From assembly GCA_027924585.1 (NCBI GenBank), contig BSBM01000361.1:41804501-41868500 (forward strand): a DNA stretch of 64,000 bases, in the 5' to 3' direction. Positions 45,407 through 58,245 of this stretch are shown here, in pieces; the first letter of the stretch is position 1, and each line of letters begins with the position of its first letter. The position numbers and the translations under genes were made by a program. Under the pieces are notes generated by a model that saw nothing but the letters and a program-made list of their open reading frames with translations, was not told the origin of the DNA and searched no databases. Origin of the DNA: Larix kaempferi. Lineage: Eukaryota > Streptophyta > Pinopsida > Pinales > Pinaceae.

Positions 45407-46950
45407 TTAGGGACCTATTGGGCATGGCCCAAGTCAAGTCATATTTGGAAAAGTCAGTTTTGAAGCTGCGAAGTTACAGCGCAACGCAGCATCGACAAAG
45501 TAGAAGTTACAGCATTGCGAAGTTATAGTGCTACGAAGATCCAGCACTGTGAAGTGCCAGCTCTGCAAAGATCCAGCATTGGCATAATTTTGGACGGAAA
45601 ACAGTATAACTTCCGGTAAGATCGATCGGAGATCTATTTTGGGGAAGATTCTACGAGATTCCTGAGAGGTGGGTAAGGAGTGGCAAAGAAGGAAAGTGAC
45701 CGGTCGCACGAGCAAAGGCAGCACTAAGTGGACCGAATGCACAAAACCGTTAGAGAAGGAACAACGGAATGAAAGAAACCCGTCGGCATGTGCTTGGAAG
45801 AAGGGATGAAATTGACGTGACCATGTGCAGTCAGAAGATTCCAAAAGCTAGAGACAGCGCAGAAGGATGGCCACGACAATCAAGTCGCTATAATAGCATA
45901 ACATATTTGGTTAGCGGGGTAACCGCACCATTTTGGGTACCTTAGGGTTTGCTTTAGCCCACCATGAATGTAAAGACGTGACCTACGGGAACAATCTATA
46001 AAAGGGGCATTCTTGTAAGGGAAATGGTTGATTTTGTGTGGGATTATTGTTGAATATTGATCTCTGTTGAGAGACTGAACATTGTAAAGAGTCTCTGCAG
46101 CTGCGTGCGCAGAGGCCCATTGAAGAGAGAAGAGAGTATGCAGCTGAGTGCGCAAACCAAAACTGTTTAACCATTCCCATTTATAATAAAAAATAGCTCC
46201 TGTGGACGTAGCTCCCATCCTAGGGGTGAAACATGTTAAATCTGTGATTTGTGTGATTGAATGTGTGTTTGCTTTTGATTAAGTGGTTAAGTTCTTGCTT
46301 GTAAGTATATGTATCTTTGCTTTCATGTGTATTCTCCATAAGAATGAATGATGGGAATAATATGTTAAGTATTGAACATAGATGAGTAAAGGTTGAATGC
46401 GCAAGTATTTATGAACATAATGAATGCATGAGATAATCGGGTAACGCTTAAATCAGCAAAGTCTATGTAGTGTGATTCCCTGGAGCATAGGACTGGAAGT
46501 GTGCAATTGCATCGTAGTTCATCATATTACATAAGTCCCAAAGTATACAGCCTAATATGCTTGTTGAATGCATACCCTACACTAATTAAAGTCTATCAAA
46601 GATGTATGATTGTTAAAGAGGTAGCGCAGTCTTCGGTTGCATTGTCCCACCATCAAGTAGTTGTTCCGAGCCACGCAGACCCTGTGCGCATTTTCGTATA
46701 AGTAACAACTGTGAAGTAGCTAAACTTTGTGCAGTCTCCCATTCTGTCAAACTGCACATCACCCGGTTGCGGAAACTTGATTATGCAACCTCCCCATAAC
46801 TTCGCCATGGGTGAGATCTCAGTCTGCTCGAAGACTGTTGCCGAAAGGGATGGTGGAAAGGGGGTTTTGTTGGTTCCCTGAACCACACAGAACCTGGGTC
46901 TATCTTGAAAATTCAAAGAATTGTATACGAGCCAACAAAATATAACCAAT
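45407..46950 (+). repeat. LTR following the coiled-coil relic
   Basis: Starts TGTTAGGGACCTATTG just after GGCTCGGGGATGAGCC. A strong core promoter TATAAAAG lies at 45997-46004 (CTATAAAAGGGG). The 3' end is not defined by a second copy and is placed near 46950 by loss of character. There is no matching 5' LTR in the window, so the element is truncated. Confidence 0.5.
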
Positions 46951-47470
46951 GTCTAACCCCAAATTTGAGAAATATATTTTTTTGAAATTTCATCTTTTTT
47001 TTAATTTTTTTGTGGTGGTGTAAAAGTATCTTATAGGCCAAAAGAATTTTTTTTGTATAAGCATGTTCTCCAACAACAAAAAACAACAACGGTCACAACA
47101 ACCCCAATGTCCTTCATATTATTACTATACCTTTTTTTTAACTTGGTTGGTTGAAAGTTACTTTAATAAGTAAGGGGTCCTAGGTTTAAGTCCTTTGTTT
47201 TGTCAATTTTTGAAAGAGTTCATGTAACCTTAAGTTATAAGGTAGCTTAACTATAAAATTGAGTTACATATTTAAAAAACTTATTTGTAAAAGTGAGATT
47301 ATAGGCAAAATAAACAAGGGGGGAGTTACTTACTAAATTGAGCACCCATCACCATGTGGTTCAACTTCTACCCACCACTTGGAACCTCGGTTTATTTTCT
47401 ACATTATTTTAAAGAAGGCATAACTTTGACATCAGGAGTCCTTTTTAGTGTTGGTTATTTTTTTAAATTT
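46951..47470. other. AT-rich interval with a possible tRNA-like segment
   Basis: At 47145-47195, ACTTGGTTGGTTGAAAG (box A-like) and CTAGGTTTAAGTCC (box B GGTTTAAGTCC) occur in tRNA order. It could be another SINE head, but no tail or duplication is clear. No protein gene seen. Confidence 0.3.
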
Positions 47471-47559
47471 TCCTATTTCTTCAAGATATTTGCATCTAGA
47501 CCACCACTCTATAATTTTGGAACCATGAACTAACTAGATATTATAACATGGAATGTCCA

Positions 47560-48730
47560 AGTGATATTCTACTTACCTATACCTACTATTTCTCGTGGAG
47601 ATCCCATATGGAGAATGTCCTACAAAGTAGGGGACATCACCAATTAACTCTAGGGAAATAAATTGTCCTTGCTAATTATGATAAGAATGTAAAATGGTAT
47701 AATAAAATTGATGAAGACTATGGATTAATATATATTTCCATATTTAAGGACTTACGGTTCCACCTAGAAGGAATTAACACACTAGATGTGGCTTGGGAAA
47801 AGTTGGAAACCATATTTTGTAAACACAATGATATTTGATGTCACCAACTTTAAAATGAGCTGGTTTCTTTGAATTCAAGTGATTTTTCTTGCATTTAAGG
47901 CTATCTATCTAAATTCAAAACCCTTATACTCTTAGTTGAATAATGCAATATATCTATGACAAAAAATTAATGTTTTTATGTATTCTATCTAATCTTAGTC
48001 CTACTTATTCTTTTTTTTTATCTACCTTTTAATCCATTAAAGAATATCTAGGGGCAACTTGTATAGAACACTCTCTTGAAGAATTTTGTGGTGATTTGAT
48101 TATATATAAAGATAAACCCTTGCTTCTTGGAGCAATCAACACTATAGGTACAACTAGAAAACCCTTAGTGTCACAACAAAATGATAAAACCAAGCATCCA
48201 AAGAAGTAAAACCCTTGCAACAAAAGAAAAACAAGGGTCCCAAATCCAAACAAGCCTCTACACCTAATGGTGATAAATGCACTAAATCACAAGGAAAAGA
48301 AGATTGACCAACATTGCAATTTTTGTGGGTGAGATGGTCTTATGGCATCTAATTTTTTGAAGAATATGGAATCCTTGGAAGTAACAATGAAGAAGCATAA
48401 CATCAACTTTGATTCTTCTTCTATCTCTTCTTCTCATGGACATGCAATTTCTTTTTATGGTTTTTCCTTCAATGCATATTCTTCTTATAATGAGTGGCTC
48501 ATTGATTCTATAGCATCTTATAATATGGATAAGGATAAATAGATTTTTATTGATCTAAATGAATGTAAATCCAAAAATATTTGTTGGTGATGATAGATCT
48601 CTTAGTTTTGTAGGACCTATAATAGTTCAAATAGATGATGGTCATTTCAAATATTTATTATGTGTTCCAAGTGTTTCTTATAGTATGTTGATAGCTTATA
48701 AGATCACTCATTATGGATAAATAAATACTA
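47560..48730 (+). pseudogene. copia gag and protease remnants
   Basis: Gag: SWRSHMENVLQSRG, then LRFHLEGINTLDVAWEKLET and CKHND. A Lys-rich stretch precedes a scrambled CCHC region near 48300-48340. Protease: ASNFLKNMESLEVTMKK, EWLIDSIASYNMDKDK (the active-site DSGAS is altered to DSIAS) and FVGDD. Many stops. Confidence 0.7.
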
Positions 48731-48959
48731 TAGATTTTACACCTTGAACCAATTTGTAATAAAGGATTTCAAACATCTTAAACATGTCCTAGAAACTAGA
48801 ATTGTTGTCGATATTACTAGGTTGTACATTTTTAACAACTTTTCATCATCACCTTTTCCTTTAGTTTTAATTACTCCTCCTGTCATTTCTTGTAGAGATG
48901 GCATTTTTCCTAGGAGTGTTCTTAGAAAACGTCATTCGGATGGTTTTGACAATCACGCC

Positions 48960-49480
48960 TCTTGACATGCCTAGCCCCCTTGCATTTTTTTGTAGTGATT
49001 TGTGTGGCCTGCTTCCTTTTTCCTCTTTCTATGGCTTCTAGTACTTCTTTACTTTCATTGATGACTTCTCTAGACGCAATTGGGTTTACTTTGTAAATAT
49101 TAAGAGTGAAATTTTGGACATGTTTTTGGCCTATAAGGTCCTTGAAGAAAAACAATCTAGACATCAAATAACAAGTTTAGAATAGATAATGGAGGTGAAT
49201 ATGTAAATAGATTTACAAATTATTGCATTTTATAGGTAATTCAAATGTAACATATTGTTCCATACTCATCACAACAAAATGATGTTGTTGAGAGAAAGAA
49301 CTGCACATTAAAGGAAATGGTGAATTGTATAATCCAATCCAAGGGATTAAGTTCTCATTTTTGGGTGGAAGTCATTAATTATGCCAATTACGTAGTCAAT
49401 TGCAGTCCCATAAAGGCTCTAAAAGATATTAGACCAAAAGGAGCATAGAGTAAAATTAAACCTGTTGTAAGCCACTTTCA
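48960..49480 (+). pseudogene. copia integrase remnant
   Basis: Reads DLCGLLPFSSF and FIDDFSRRNWVYFV (first catalytic Asp region), IDNGGEYVNRFTNYC (second), then YSSQQNDVVERKNCTLKEMV (catalytic Glu in the ERKN block) and FWVEVINYANYVVNCSP. Motifs are near-intact but frames are broken. Confidence 0.8.
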
Positions 49481-50230
49481 TGTGTTTACTAATGAAGCAT
49501 GGGATCACATTCCTGATGAAAAAAGAAAAGCATTACATCCTAAGAGTTAGAATTGTTATTTGTTAGATATTTTGAAGGTGTAAAAGGTTATATACTTCTT
49601 CAACCCAAACCAATGACATTATTCTTAGAGGATATATTAAATTTGACGAAAATATCTTAGTGTGCAAGCCTGATTTTACATTTGGGCCATCTTTGGCATG
49701 TGAGTCATCTTTGAAAATTGTACCATTTCCTATTCCCAACTTATTTTCTTGTGATCCCACACTAGTTTCTTCTTCAGATGATGATAGTGAGAATTAAAAT
49801 CCACATTCCCATGCTCACATTCGTCTAGTTGGGTCCATTAAATATGAATTTGCACTAACACCACTACTTCCTAGATGGGTATGTTTGACATAAGAAGCAC
49901 CTGGTGATATTTTTGGTGATCCAATAGATCAATGTAAAACACGTTTAGAATTCTAGTGAACCTCTTGTATTTTTTCTTAGGATTCAAAGACTCATAATCC
50001 AAAGACATTTGCAGAAGCTTTTTGCCATCTAGATTGGATGCAAATATGAATAAAGAATATCATTCCTTAATGGAAAATGATACTTGAGATCTTGCACCTC
50101 TTTTGAAAGGAGGAAAACTTGTAATATGTAAATGGGTGTATTGAACTAAGTATGCATCATATGGAAGTGTTGAAAGACTTAAGGTAAGGTTAGTTATCAA
50201 AGGATTTTCCTAAGTTGAAGGAATTGATTA

Positions 50231-50562
50231 CAACCAACATAGATGCATCTTAAACCCAGATCACTAAGACGGATCCAATTTCTTGGGGTGTAAATTTCAT
50301 TTATCTTAAATTCTTTACACATCAAGAAAAATATTACACCTCTATAAATTGGATCTCTCTCTGTGCTTAATAGATACAAGTTTAAGATGGATCTACGTTG
50401 GTGTTAATTTTTTTATTTTATCATCCCATGTGAATTTTTTAATTTCTTTTTATTTTTTATAAGTTATGAGCCGACATGGGAACGTTACAGTACATAACGT
50501 GAAAAATGTGACAACATCTCCCCCATACTAGCTTCTAAGAACCTCGCTACTCTTGGTGCAAT
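50231..50562. mobile_element. Foldback (MITE-like) element inside the copia RT, copy 1
   Basis: The first ~70 bp (ACCAACATAGATGCATCTTA ... GGTGTAA) are the imperfect reverse complement of 50335-50404 (TTACACC ... TAAGATGGATCTACGTTGGT), so 50231-50404 folds into a long hairpin. A ~160-bp tail ending CTCGCTACTCTTGGTGCAAT is shared with copy 2. RT coding text resumes afterwards. No clear target duplication. Confidence 0.7.
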
Positions 50563-50724
50563 AAATTTTTTTCCCTTGTCACCAAAATGAACTCCATCCA
50601 CCTTGTTCTTACCCTTTTTGCTTCACATAAATGGGAGGCCGATCAAATGGATTTCAAATATTCCTTCTTGCATGGGGATTTGCAAGAATAAATTTACATG
50701 GAATAAACTTCTCATTGTGTTTAG

Positions 50725-51045
50725 AACCAACATAGATCCATCTTAAACCCGGATCTATCAAGCACCGAGAGGGATCTGATTTCTTGAGGTGTAATTTTTT
50801 TTTAATTTAAACTCAATAAATTTGATCTCTCTTGGTTGATAGATTGGTTTTGAGTTTTAAATACTTTAAATACTTTTCATAATTTTATGACCTTACGTGG
50901 ATTTTTTAAATACTTTTCATAATTTTTTATTTTATAAGCCAACATGAAAATTTTTTATTATTTTTTTGTGTTATGTTGCATTACGTTACGCGACAATATC
51001 TCTCCCATAATGGGATGTATATCACCTCGCTACTCTTGGTGCAAT
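50725..51045. mobile_element. Foldback (MITE-like) element inside the copia RT, copy 2
   Basis: Starts ACCAACATAGATCCATCTTA and ends CTCGCTACTCTTGGTGCAAT like copy 1, 163 bp downstream of it. The hairpin arm is less well kept (TTGATCTCTCTTGGTTGATAG). RT text flanks it on both sides. Confidence 0.7.
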
Positions 51046-52220
51046 GACTACAACCTTCTTTATCACCTTAATAAATCTCTTTATGGCCTTAACTAAGCTC
51101 CTCGATCTTGGAATTCCTAAATGGATAAAATTTTTTTACATTGATTTTCTAGATGTCATTCTAACCCTAATGTTTATACCAAGAAATTAGGAAACCATTT
51201 TGTCATCCTTTTTCTTTATGTTGATGACCTTATTATTAATGGTAGTGGCCCTTAACTTTTAACCCATGTGGAATTGAGCGTGAAGAAAAAAATTGAAATG
51301 GCCAACTTAAGACATTTGAATTATTTTCTTGGCCTCCAAGTCTTGCAAACCAAAGAGGGAAATTTTTCTTCTCAGTTGAAGCATGCTTGTGACCTTCTTC
51401 ATCACTTTCACATGGAATGTTGTAAACCAACCCTTTCTCCCTTCTAGTCTAGAGTCAAACTTTCTTCCACCTTCACTACACTCGAAGTAGATACCACCTT
51501 GTACCATCAATTAGTTGGAATCCTTTTGTACTTGACTCATACCCATCATTATATTTCCTTTGATGTTGCTATTGTTTCGTGGTATATGCAAACGTCCCAT
51601 GGCAAGTAGTAGAAAGAAGCAAAAAAGACATTTCAATATATTCGGGGTACATTTTAGTTTGGGATACATTACAATTTATGGGTAGAATCCTTTTTTGTTT
51701 TCATTCACATATTTCAATTGGGTAAATGACCCTCATGATTAGAAATGTACTCCATATTATGTTTTCAATCTTGGCTCTAAACCTGTCACTTGGGATTCTA
51801 AGAAACAAAAAAATCTCACTCTTTCTTAAGCAAAATTAGAGTATTGATCCATCATTAATACATGTCAAAAATATCTATGGCTTCGACAGATCCTTTCAGA
51901 GTTTGAATTCCAACAGAAACATATGGATACCCTTTACTGTGACAATCAGAGTGCCACCAATCTTGCCAAAGATCTAGTTGAACACCAGTGTAGAAAACAC
52001 ATTGAGCTATAGATGCACTTCATCAGAAATATTATTCGAGATTGCATTCTCAAAGTGCTCTTTCTCCCTACAAATGATTAAGTTTTCTAAACTTTAATCT
52101 ATGTTCGGATTTTAGGAATTTGTCATTAATGAGTGATAGGCTCTAATTCCTCCTTACTTCTCTTATTGTGTCACCTTTGTAAATCCTTCAATCATATCCC
52201 AAGTTGTTCATAAGGGAGGG

Positions 52221-52719
52221 TGTTAGAATTATTTAGACACTTATGAGTTAGTTAAGATCAACTTGGTCTAACATGTCTTTAGGTAGTGTGTTTCTTCAAT
52301 TTACATTAGTATGAATTTGTAGTAAACTAATACAATGGTCATGATATGCTTTAGACATAGAGTGATGTGACGATTCATCTTCACTTTGATCTTAATCACT
52401 TTTAGATCCATGGCTTAACACTCGATTGGTGGATGATCTCTACTTGAAGAGCATGGATGGCCATTTTCTTGATGATTAATTGTGAGAAAATCCTATGTAA
52501 ATTATTTAAGAACATTAAAGTGGTCCTAATGGTTAAGAACATGTGTTTCATCCTAAAAATTCACTGGTTCAAAACCGAATTGGGGTAGGGTATGTACACT
52601 TTTGCAGACTTTAGCAAACAATTAGTAATCAAATCGCTCCTTAGAGCTCTGACCTTAAAATAAAATCATCATCCCCATCACCATCATCATCATCATCATC
52701 ATCATTATCATCATCATCA

Positions 52720-52750
<31 letters not shown>

Positions 52751-52850
52751 ACCTCAAGTAGCTATTTAGATGAGGTTGTGGACCCTTTCCCTCTTTGAAG
52801 GTTTTAACCATGTAAAACATTGGTGTATTGATCAATGATCTATTTGATCA
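52221..52850 (+). repeat. 3' LTR of the decayed copia element, truncated
   Basis: TGTTAGAATTATTTAGACAC after TAAGGGAGGG. It contains the SINE-like segment (box A 52520-52536, box B 52566-52576) whose tail has grown into (ATC)n(ATT)n at 52667-52750. The far end is replaced by array B. Confidence 0.8.
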
Positions 52851-55400
52851 ATGCACATAAAAATAGAAATATAATTAAAACCTTGCAAATTAACTAAATA
52901 CTCATAAATAATGAAACTAGATCAAATTCATGTAAAATATTTCAAACCTAGTACTATACTCTTCTGTCAATATCTATAAAATATGCCTCTCAAACCTACA
53001 AAATAACTACAAAATATGCCTCTCAAACCTAGTACTATACTCTTCTGTCAATATCTTATATCTCAATCACATATATCATCAATCTTTCGTAATCCCTCAT
53101 CTTAGATGCAATGGATTCCTAAGTGTAAGTAAATTTCAGTAAGTAAATTTTATTCAGACATATATCTCCAATTTTGTATCCAAAGCAAATGAGGCAAAAA
53201 TGACTACAAAACAACTTTTACAAGAAAATAGGATGCCATATCATACATAATAACAACCTAGAATGCACATAAAAATAGAAATATAATTAAAACCTTGCAA
53301 ATTAACTAAATACTCATAAATAATGAAACCAGATCAAATCCAAGTAAAATATTTTAAACCGAGTAATATACTCTTCTGTCAATATCTACAAAATAACTAC
53401 AAGATATGCCTCTCAAACCTACAAAATAACTACAAAATATGCCTCTCAAAGCTAGTACTATACTCTTCTGTCAATATCTAATCTTACATGCAATGGAGTC
53501 CTAAGAGGAAATTTCAATCACATATATCATCATATCTACAAAATAACTACAAGATATGCCTCTCAAACCTACAAAATAACTACAAAATATGCCTCTCAAA
53601 GCTAGTACTATACTCTTCTGTCAATATCTAATCTTACATGCAATGGAGTCCTAAGAGGAAATTTCAATCACATATATCATCATATCTACAAAATAACTAC
53701 AAGATATGCCTCTCAAACCTACAAAATAACTACAAAATATGCCTCTCAAAGCTAGTACTATACTCTTCTGTCAATATCTAATCTTACATGCAATGGAGTC
53801 CTAAGAGGAAATTTCAATCACATATATCATAAATCTTCCCTAATCCCTCATCTTAGATGCAATGGATTCCTAACAGTAAGTAAATTTCATTCAAACATAT
53901 ATCTCCAATTTTGTATCCAAAGCAAATAAGGAAAAAATTACTACAAAACAAATTTTCATATATCTCCAATTTTGTATCCAAAGCAAATAAGGCAAAAATG
54001 ATTACAAAACAAATTTTACAAGAAAAAAGGATGCCATATCATACAGAATAACAACCTACAATGCACATAAAAATAGAAATATAATTGAAACCTTGCAAAT
54101 TAACTAAATACTCATAAATAATGAAATGAGATCAAATCCAAGTAAAATATTTCAAACCCATTGTGTCAATATCTACAAAATATGCCTCTCAAACCTACAA
54201 AATATCCCTCTCAAACCCAATACTATACTCTTCTGTCATCTTATCTTACATGCAATGGATTCCTAACAGGAAATTTCAATCACGTATATCATCAATCTTC
54301 TGTAATCCCTCATCTTAGATGCAATGGATTCCTAAGTGTAAGTAAATTTCAGTAAGTAAATTTTATTCCGATATATATCTCCAATTTTGTATCCAAAGCA
54401 AATAAGGCAAAAATGACTACAAAACAAATTTTACAAGAAAATAGGATGCCATATCATACAAAATCACAACCTACAATGCACATAAAAATAGAAATATAAT
54501 TAAAACCTTGCAAATTAACTAAATACTCATAAATAATGAAACCAGATCAAATCCATCTCAAACCTACAAAATAACTACAAAATATGCCTCTCAAACCCAG
54601 TACTATACTCTTCTCTCAATATCTAATCTTACATGCAATGGATTCCTAACAGGAAATTTCAATCATATATATCTTCAATCTTCCATAATCCCTCATCTTA
54701 GATGCAATGGATTCCTAACACTAAGTAAATTTCATTCAGACATATATCTCCAATTTTATGTCCAAAGCAAATAAGGCAAAAATGACTACAAAACCAATTT
54801 TACAAGAAAATAGGATGCCATATCATCCACAGTGAGTAAATGTCATTCAAACATATATATCTCCAATTTTGTATCAAAGCAAATAAGGCAAAAATGACTA
54901 CAAAACAAATTTTAAAAGAAAATAGGAGGCCATATCATACAAAATAACAACCTACAATGCACATAAAAATAGAAATATAATTAAAACCTTGCAAATTAAC
55001 TAAATACTTAAAAATAATGAAACTAGATCAAATCCAAGTAAAATATTTCAAACCCAGTACTATACTCTTCTGTCAATATCTACAAAATAACTACAAAATA
55101 TGCCTCTCAAACCCAGTACTATACTCTTATGTCAATATCTAATCTTACATGCAATGGCCTCTCAAACCTAGTACTATACTCTTCTGTCAATATCTAATCT
55201 TACATGCAATGGATTCCTAACAAAAATTTTCAATCACATATAATATCATTAATCTTCAGTAATCCCTCATCTTATATGCAATGGATTCTTAACAATAATT
55301 AAATTTCATTCAAGCATATATCTCCAATTTTGTATCCAGAGCAAATAAGGAAAAAATTACTTTAAAAAAAGGATTACACTGCAAAAAGTAAGACAATTTC
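52851..55400. repeat. Complex AT-rich tandem array B, 3' of the F-box pseudogene
   Basis: Same ordered blocks as array A but nearly twice as long. It includes a local perfect triplication at 53382-53830. Boundaries: the copia LTR on the left and the 3' end of the F-box pseudogene on the right. Confidence 0.85.
53382..53830. repeat. Three 150-bp tandem copies
   Basis: Units start at 53382, 53532 and 53682 (ATATCTACAAAATAACTAC) and end CACATATATCAT. I see no difference between the three. Confidence 0.9.
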
Positions 55401-55482
55401 AATATTTTATTAAACCCATTGCCTTCAATTTCAATATTTTATTAAACCCATTGCCTTCTAACTGCTTATAACTTTCTCATGT

Positions 55483-57711
55483 CTAGTATTCCGTTACACG
55501 TACTCCTGCTGGAGCCGAGGCTCTTCTGAAATTGGAATCTAGCAGTCTCCATAAAAGCTGGATGTACTTTTGGTGCTTCGTAGCTTCCTCTGATGGTATA
55601 CGAACATCCATGGTTTGAAGAGCAGGGGAATTCTCAATCAACGAGCACAACACACCGATTTCCTTCTCATCGTAATTGACAAGATACGAGTCAACCATCT
55701 GAAGATTGAGAAGTGGAGACTCTAAACTTGTTGGAATACGATCCGTGGTCAAATACTGCATTAAATATCAAACCCAAAACCAATCAGTACCCAAAATGCA
55801 TACTAAAAATTCCTTCTTAACACAAACATATAAATAATTCATACCAAAACAATCTTGCACGTTTTGGTATGAAGAAGTATATAACCTTCATATATTTGAT
55901 CTCTCTACATCGTTCATATATAAACAGTCGTTCAAGATGAGGAAGCCTTTCGAGCAGGTTGATGATAGTAATATCCATACAGCTTTGATGAAAAGATAAC
56001 TCTTTCAGGAATTTGAATGTTCCCATTATCTACAAAAAATTGTTCGTCGATAAATTGTTTGCAGCATGTCCAGACAATGAGATGACAATCACATTACTTC
56101 CCCGCTGCAGCTCGAGGTACCGAACTGTGGAAGAGAGACCCTGAAACAAGAGTCTAGTTCAAGAATCTTGAGAAACAGGCAATGAAAAAGAAACACAGGG
56201 GCTTCACTAAAAGGAAATATAATATCATGTTCATTCATATTGCGGTATTAAATATTCATGAAAACCTAAAAATTATATTGCTTATATATTAAAGGGCAAA
56301 GGATTTTTTATTTAATGTAACAATACAAAAATACTTCCGGGTCTTTTTTATATGGGCAGGCTCACAAATGGAGATGGCGGGATCACGAACGGATGAGAAA
56401 TCGGGTTGAGGCAAGGATCAAGCCTACTAGTACACAGGAGATGGCGGGATCACGACCGGATGAGAAATTGGGTTGAGGCAAGGATCAAGCCTACTAGTAC
56501 ACAAGGAAATCATGTCTTGAGGCATGATTGAGGCCAGGGGCTTCGTGGTGAAGTGGGTTTCCATTCGATCATAGTCGAGAGACAGTGGTAATTGACAGCC
56601 AATTGTTACCAATAGCACTCAACCAGTTGTTACCAATATCCTTGGGAGGTTCTAATCCTCTAGGGCGTGTTATAGGCTCTCGATAGACCTTGCGGGCTTG
56701 AATACCCAACCACTCCTACCTATTATAGGCCTTGGGAGGTTTGGTTAGCCTCCTAGAGCTTGTTACAGGCCCTGGGGGCTTGGATACCTAGCCCACAATA
56801 GGCTTAGTCAACGATTGGGGAACTGCAACATGCAATCTAAATGTTGTACTATGTGCATTGGCTCTAGTAACATACAAGAAGTGATCTCCTATCTCTTCAT
56901 TAGACCATGGGATGTTGCAAATCATAATGATATGTGGTTGAGTAATTGCATTGTGGGTGAAGTAATGTGCATCCACAATAAACATCAAAAGAAGCAAGGT
57001 GCATTGTAGAATGCATGTGGGGTCATAAGAGGGGTATCATATCAATATACTAGGTAGAAATATAAAGAGGTATAAAAAATGTTAATGAAAAAATTGATAT
57101 GTACAATATCTAGTGAAAATAGGGTTTTTTTTTAATTGGGAAGGTATATTGGGAGGGGATTAAAAAAATGATTTTGGAAAGTATTTTCCAATATTTAGTG
57201 AAATTAAGGGTATTATTTCATATGCCACGAACGAATGTGTTATGATAGCGGTTTATTGAGTGAAGCCCCCATAGAAAGAAATAGGGATAAACTGTCATCT
57301 CTGAATTCCATATCATTGATGTTGAATCCACCAAAACAAAGGGCGTCGGCAATGGCGAATAGAGAGGTGTTCGACCTTCTTTGAAGCCACACATTGCACC
57401 CATTTCCATACATTCTCGTAGCTAAACTGCAAGCCGTTTGAAGAATACAGATGGAAGGTTTTGAGATCAGAGGAATGCACGAGCAGAATGTTGGAGATTA
57501 TATTCTCCACTCTTGCCATACATAGTTCATCGGGTATGAACGGACCAATAAGGAGATCCGGGGAGACAGTGAGCTTGGGAATTCGAGTGTACAGTTATCT
57601 CCATCTCTGGGAGAGAATGGAAGATCTAACTGCCTCTTTAATTGGGACATACGAAAGTATGAAGCACAACTCATCTGGAAGCTTGGAGAATAAATCTGAA
57701 GCAGGCGCCAT
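55483..57711 (-). pseudogene. F-box/LRR/FBD pseudogene
   Basis: Decayed copy of 38839-40208. The ATG is at 57711-57709. One codon is missing in LPDELCFI, and codon 39 is TAA (57597-57595) where the intact gene has Tyr. The 57313-57519 part keeps VENIISNILLVHSSDLKTF. Central LRR coding sequence is deleted in at least two places, and a 1.08-kb hAT-like element sits at 56196-57271. The intron region near 55860 has gained a partial duplication. The FBD exon (55761-55483) is still open and close to the intact one. The TATA site has lost its AAAG end. Neighbours match the intact block: array on one side, upstream flank on the other. Confidence 0.9.
56196..57271. mobile_element. hAT-like non-autonomous DNA transposon in the F-box pseudogene
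   Basis: Left end CAGGGGCTTCACT and right end AGTGAAGCCCCCA are inverted repeats (11 bp perfect). CAGGG starts and 8-bp duplications are typical of hAT elements. The flanks here are AAGAAACA and TAGAAAGA (six of eight alike), and the intact gene has AGAAAGAA at that site. No transposase frame. It contains a 67-bp tandem duplication (56371-56504). Confidence 0.6.
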
Positions 57712-58245
57712 GATAGTTGGGTAGAGGCAGAGGTACCTATTCGGGTTACAATAAAAAAGCGAGCGAATAATTTCGGAGAAATGGGTAGCTTTGGATGGGA
57801 TGATCTCTTAGGTACAGGGATGAGATGTTTGCTTGTATAGTAGATATGAAAAATTTAGGGACGACTATATTACAGTAAACATTACTCCATATTATATTAC
57901 ATTAAATTATATTATTATTATTATTTATTTATGAATTTTTATATTTTATATTTTATTTATTTATTTTTATATTTATAGGAGAAATAGACACTTCTCCACC
58001 CTTGCTCCACTATGATCTTATTTGTTATTTTGTGCTTTCTCATGAGCAATAACCATCATGAAGGGAGTTAGTTAACCGTGGGAAGTTTTTAATTTCTTTT
58101 GTTATTTTTTATTAATTATAATGTATTTTTAATTATAAAAATGAATGGGATGCTTTTAAAAATCTTTTAATTCCAACAATCTATATTTACAATTTCAACC
58201 CTCTCAATAGAATTGACTATTAAATCTTGTGAAAATGATCGAAAA
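57712..58245. other. Upstream flank of the F-box pseudogene
   Basis: Follows 40209-40720 closely, ending at GAAAATGATCGAAAA. It stops abruptly at 58245/58250, where sequence from the 18.9-kb region begins. No other gene. Confidence 0.8.

Larger units (their letters stand above)
49960..52080 (+). pseudogene. copia reverse transcriptase and RNase H remnants
   Basis: RT starts with AEAFCHLDWMQ-like text and KGGKLVICKWVY, VRLVIKGFS and VEGIDYN. After the two foldback insertions come YHLNKSLYGLN, YTKKLGNHFVILFLYVDDLI (YVDD catalytic box intact), LRHLNYFLGLQV, and LYHQLVGILLYLTHTHHYIS. RNase H text follows (DNQSATNLAKD-like near 51950) and LMHFIRNIIRDCILKVLFLP-like text at about 52015-52075. Confidence 0.8.
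47480..52850 (+). mobile_element. Heavily decayed full-length-type Ty1/copia element
   Basis: Gag, protease, integrase, RT and RNase H pieces appear in copia order, followed by a purine tract and 3' LTR (52221-52850, cut by tandem array B). Two foldback elements interrupt the RT. No 5' LTR was recognised. Dozens of stops and shifts are present. It is the best template for the deleted copy at 35619. Confidence 0.8.

Noticed and set aside
52641-52835. Open frame with runs of Asn and Asp
   Set aside because: Translation of the (ATC)n(ATT)n microsatellite.
52851-55400. Regularly recurring blocks reminiscent of a CRISPR or centromeric satellite
   Set aside because: No fixed repeat-spacer spacing, eukaryotic context and no single period; it is a scrambled complex tandem array.
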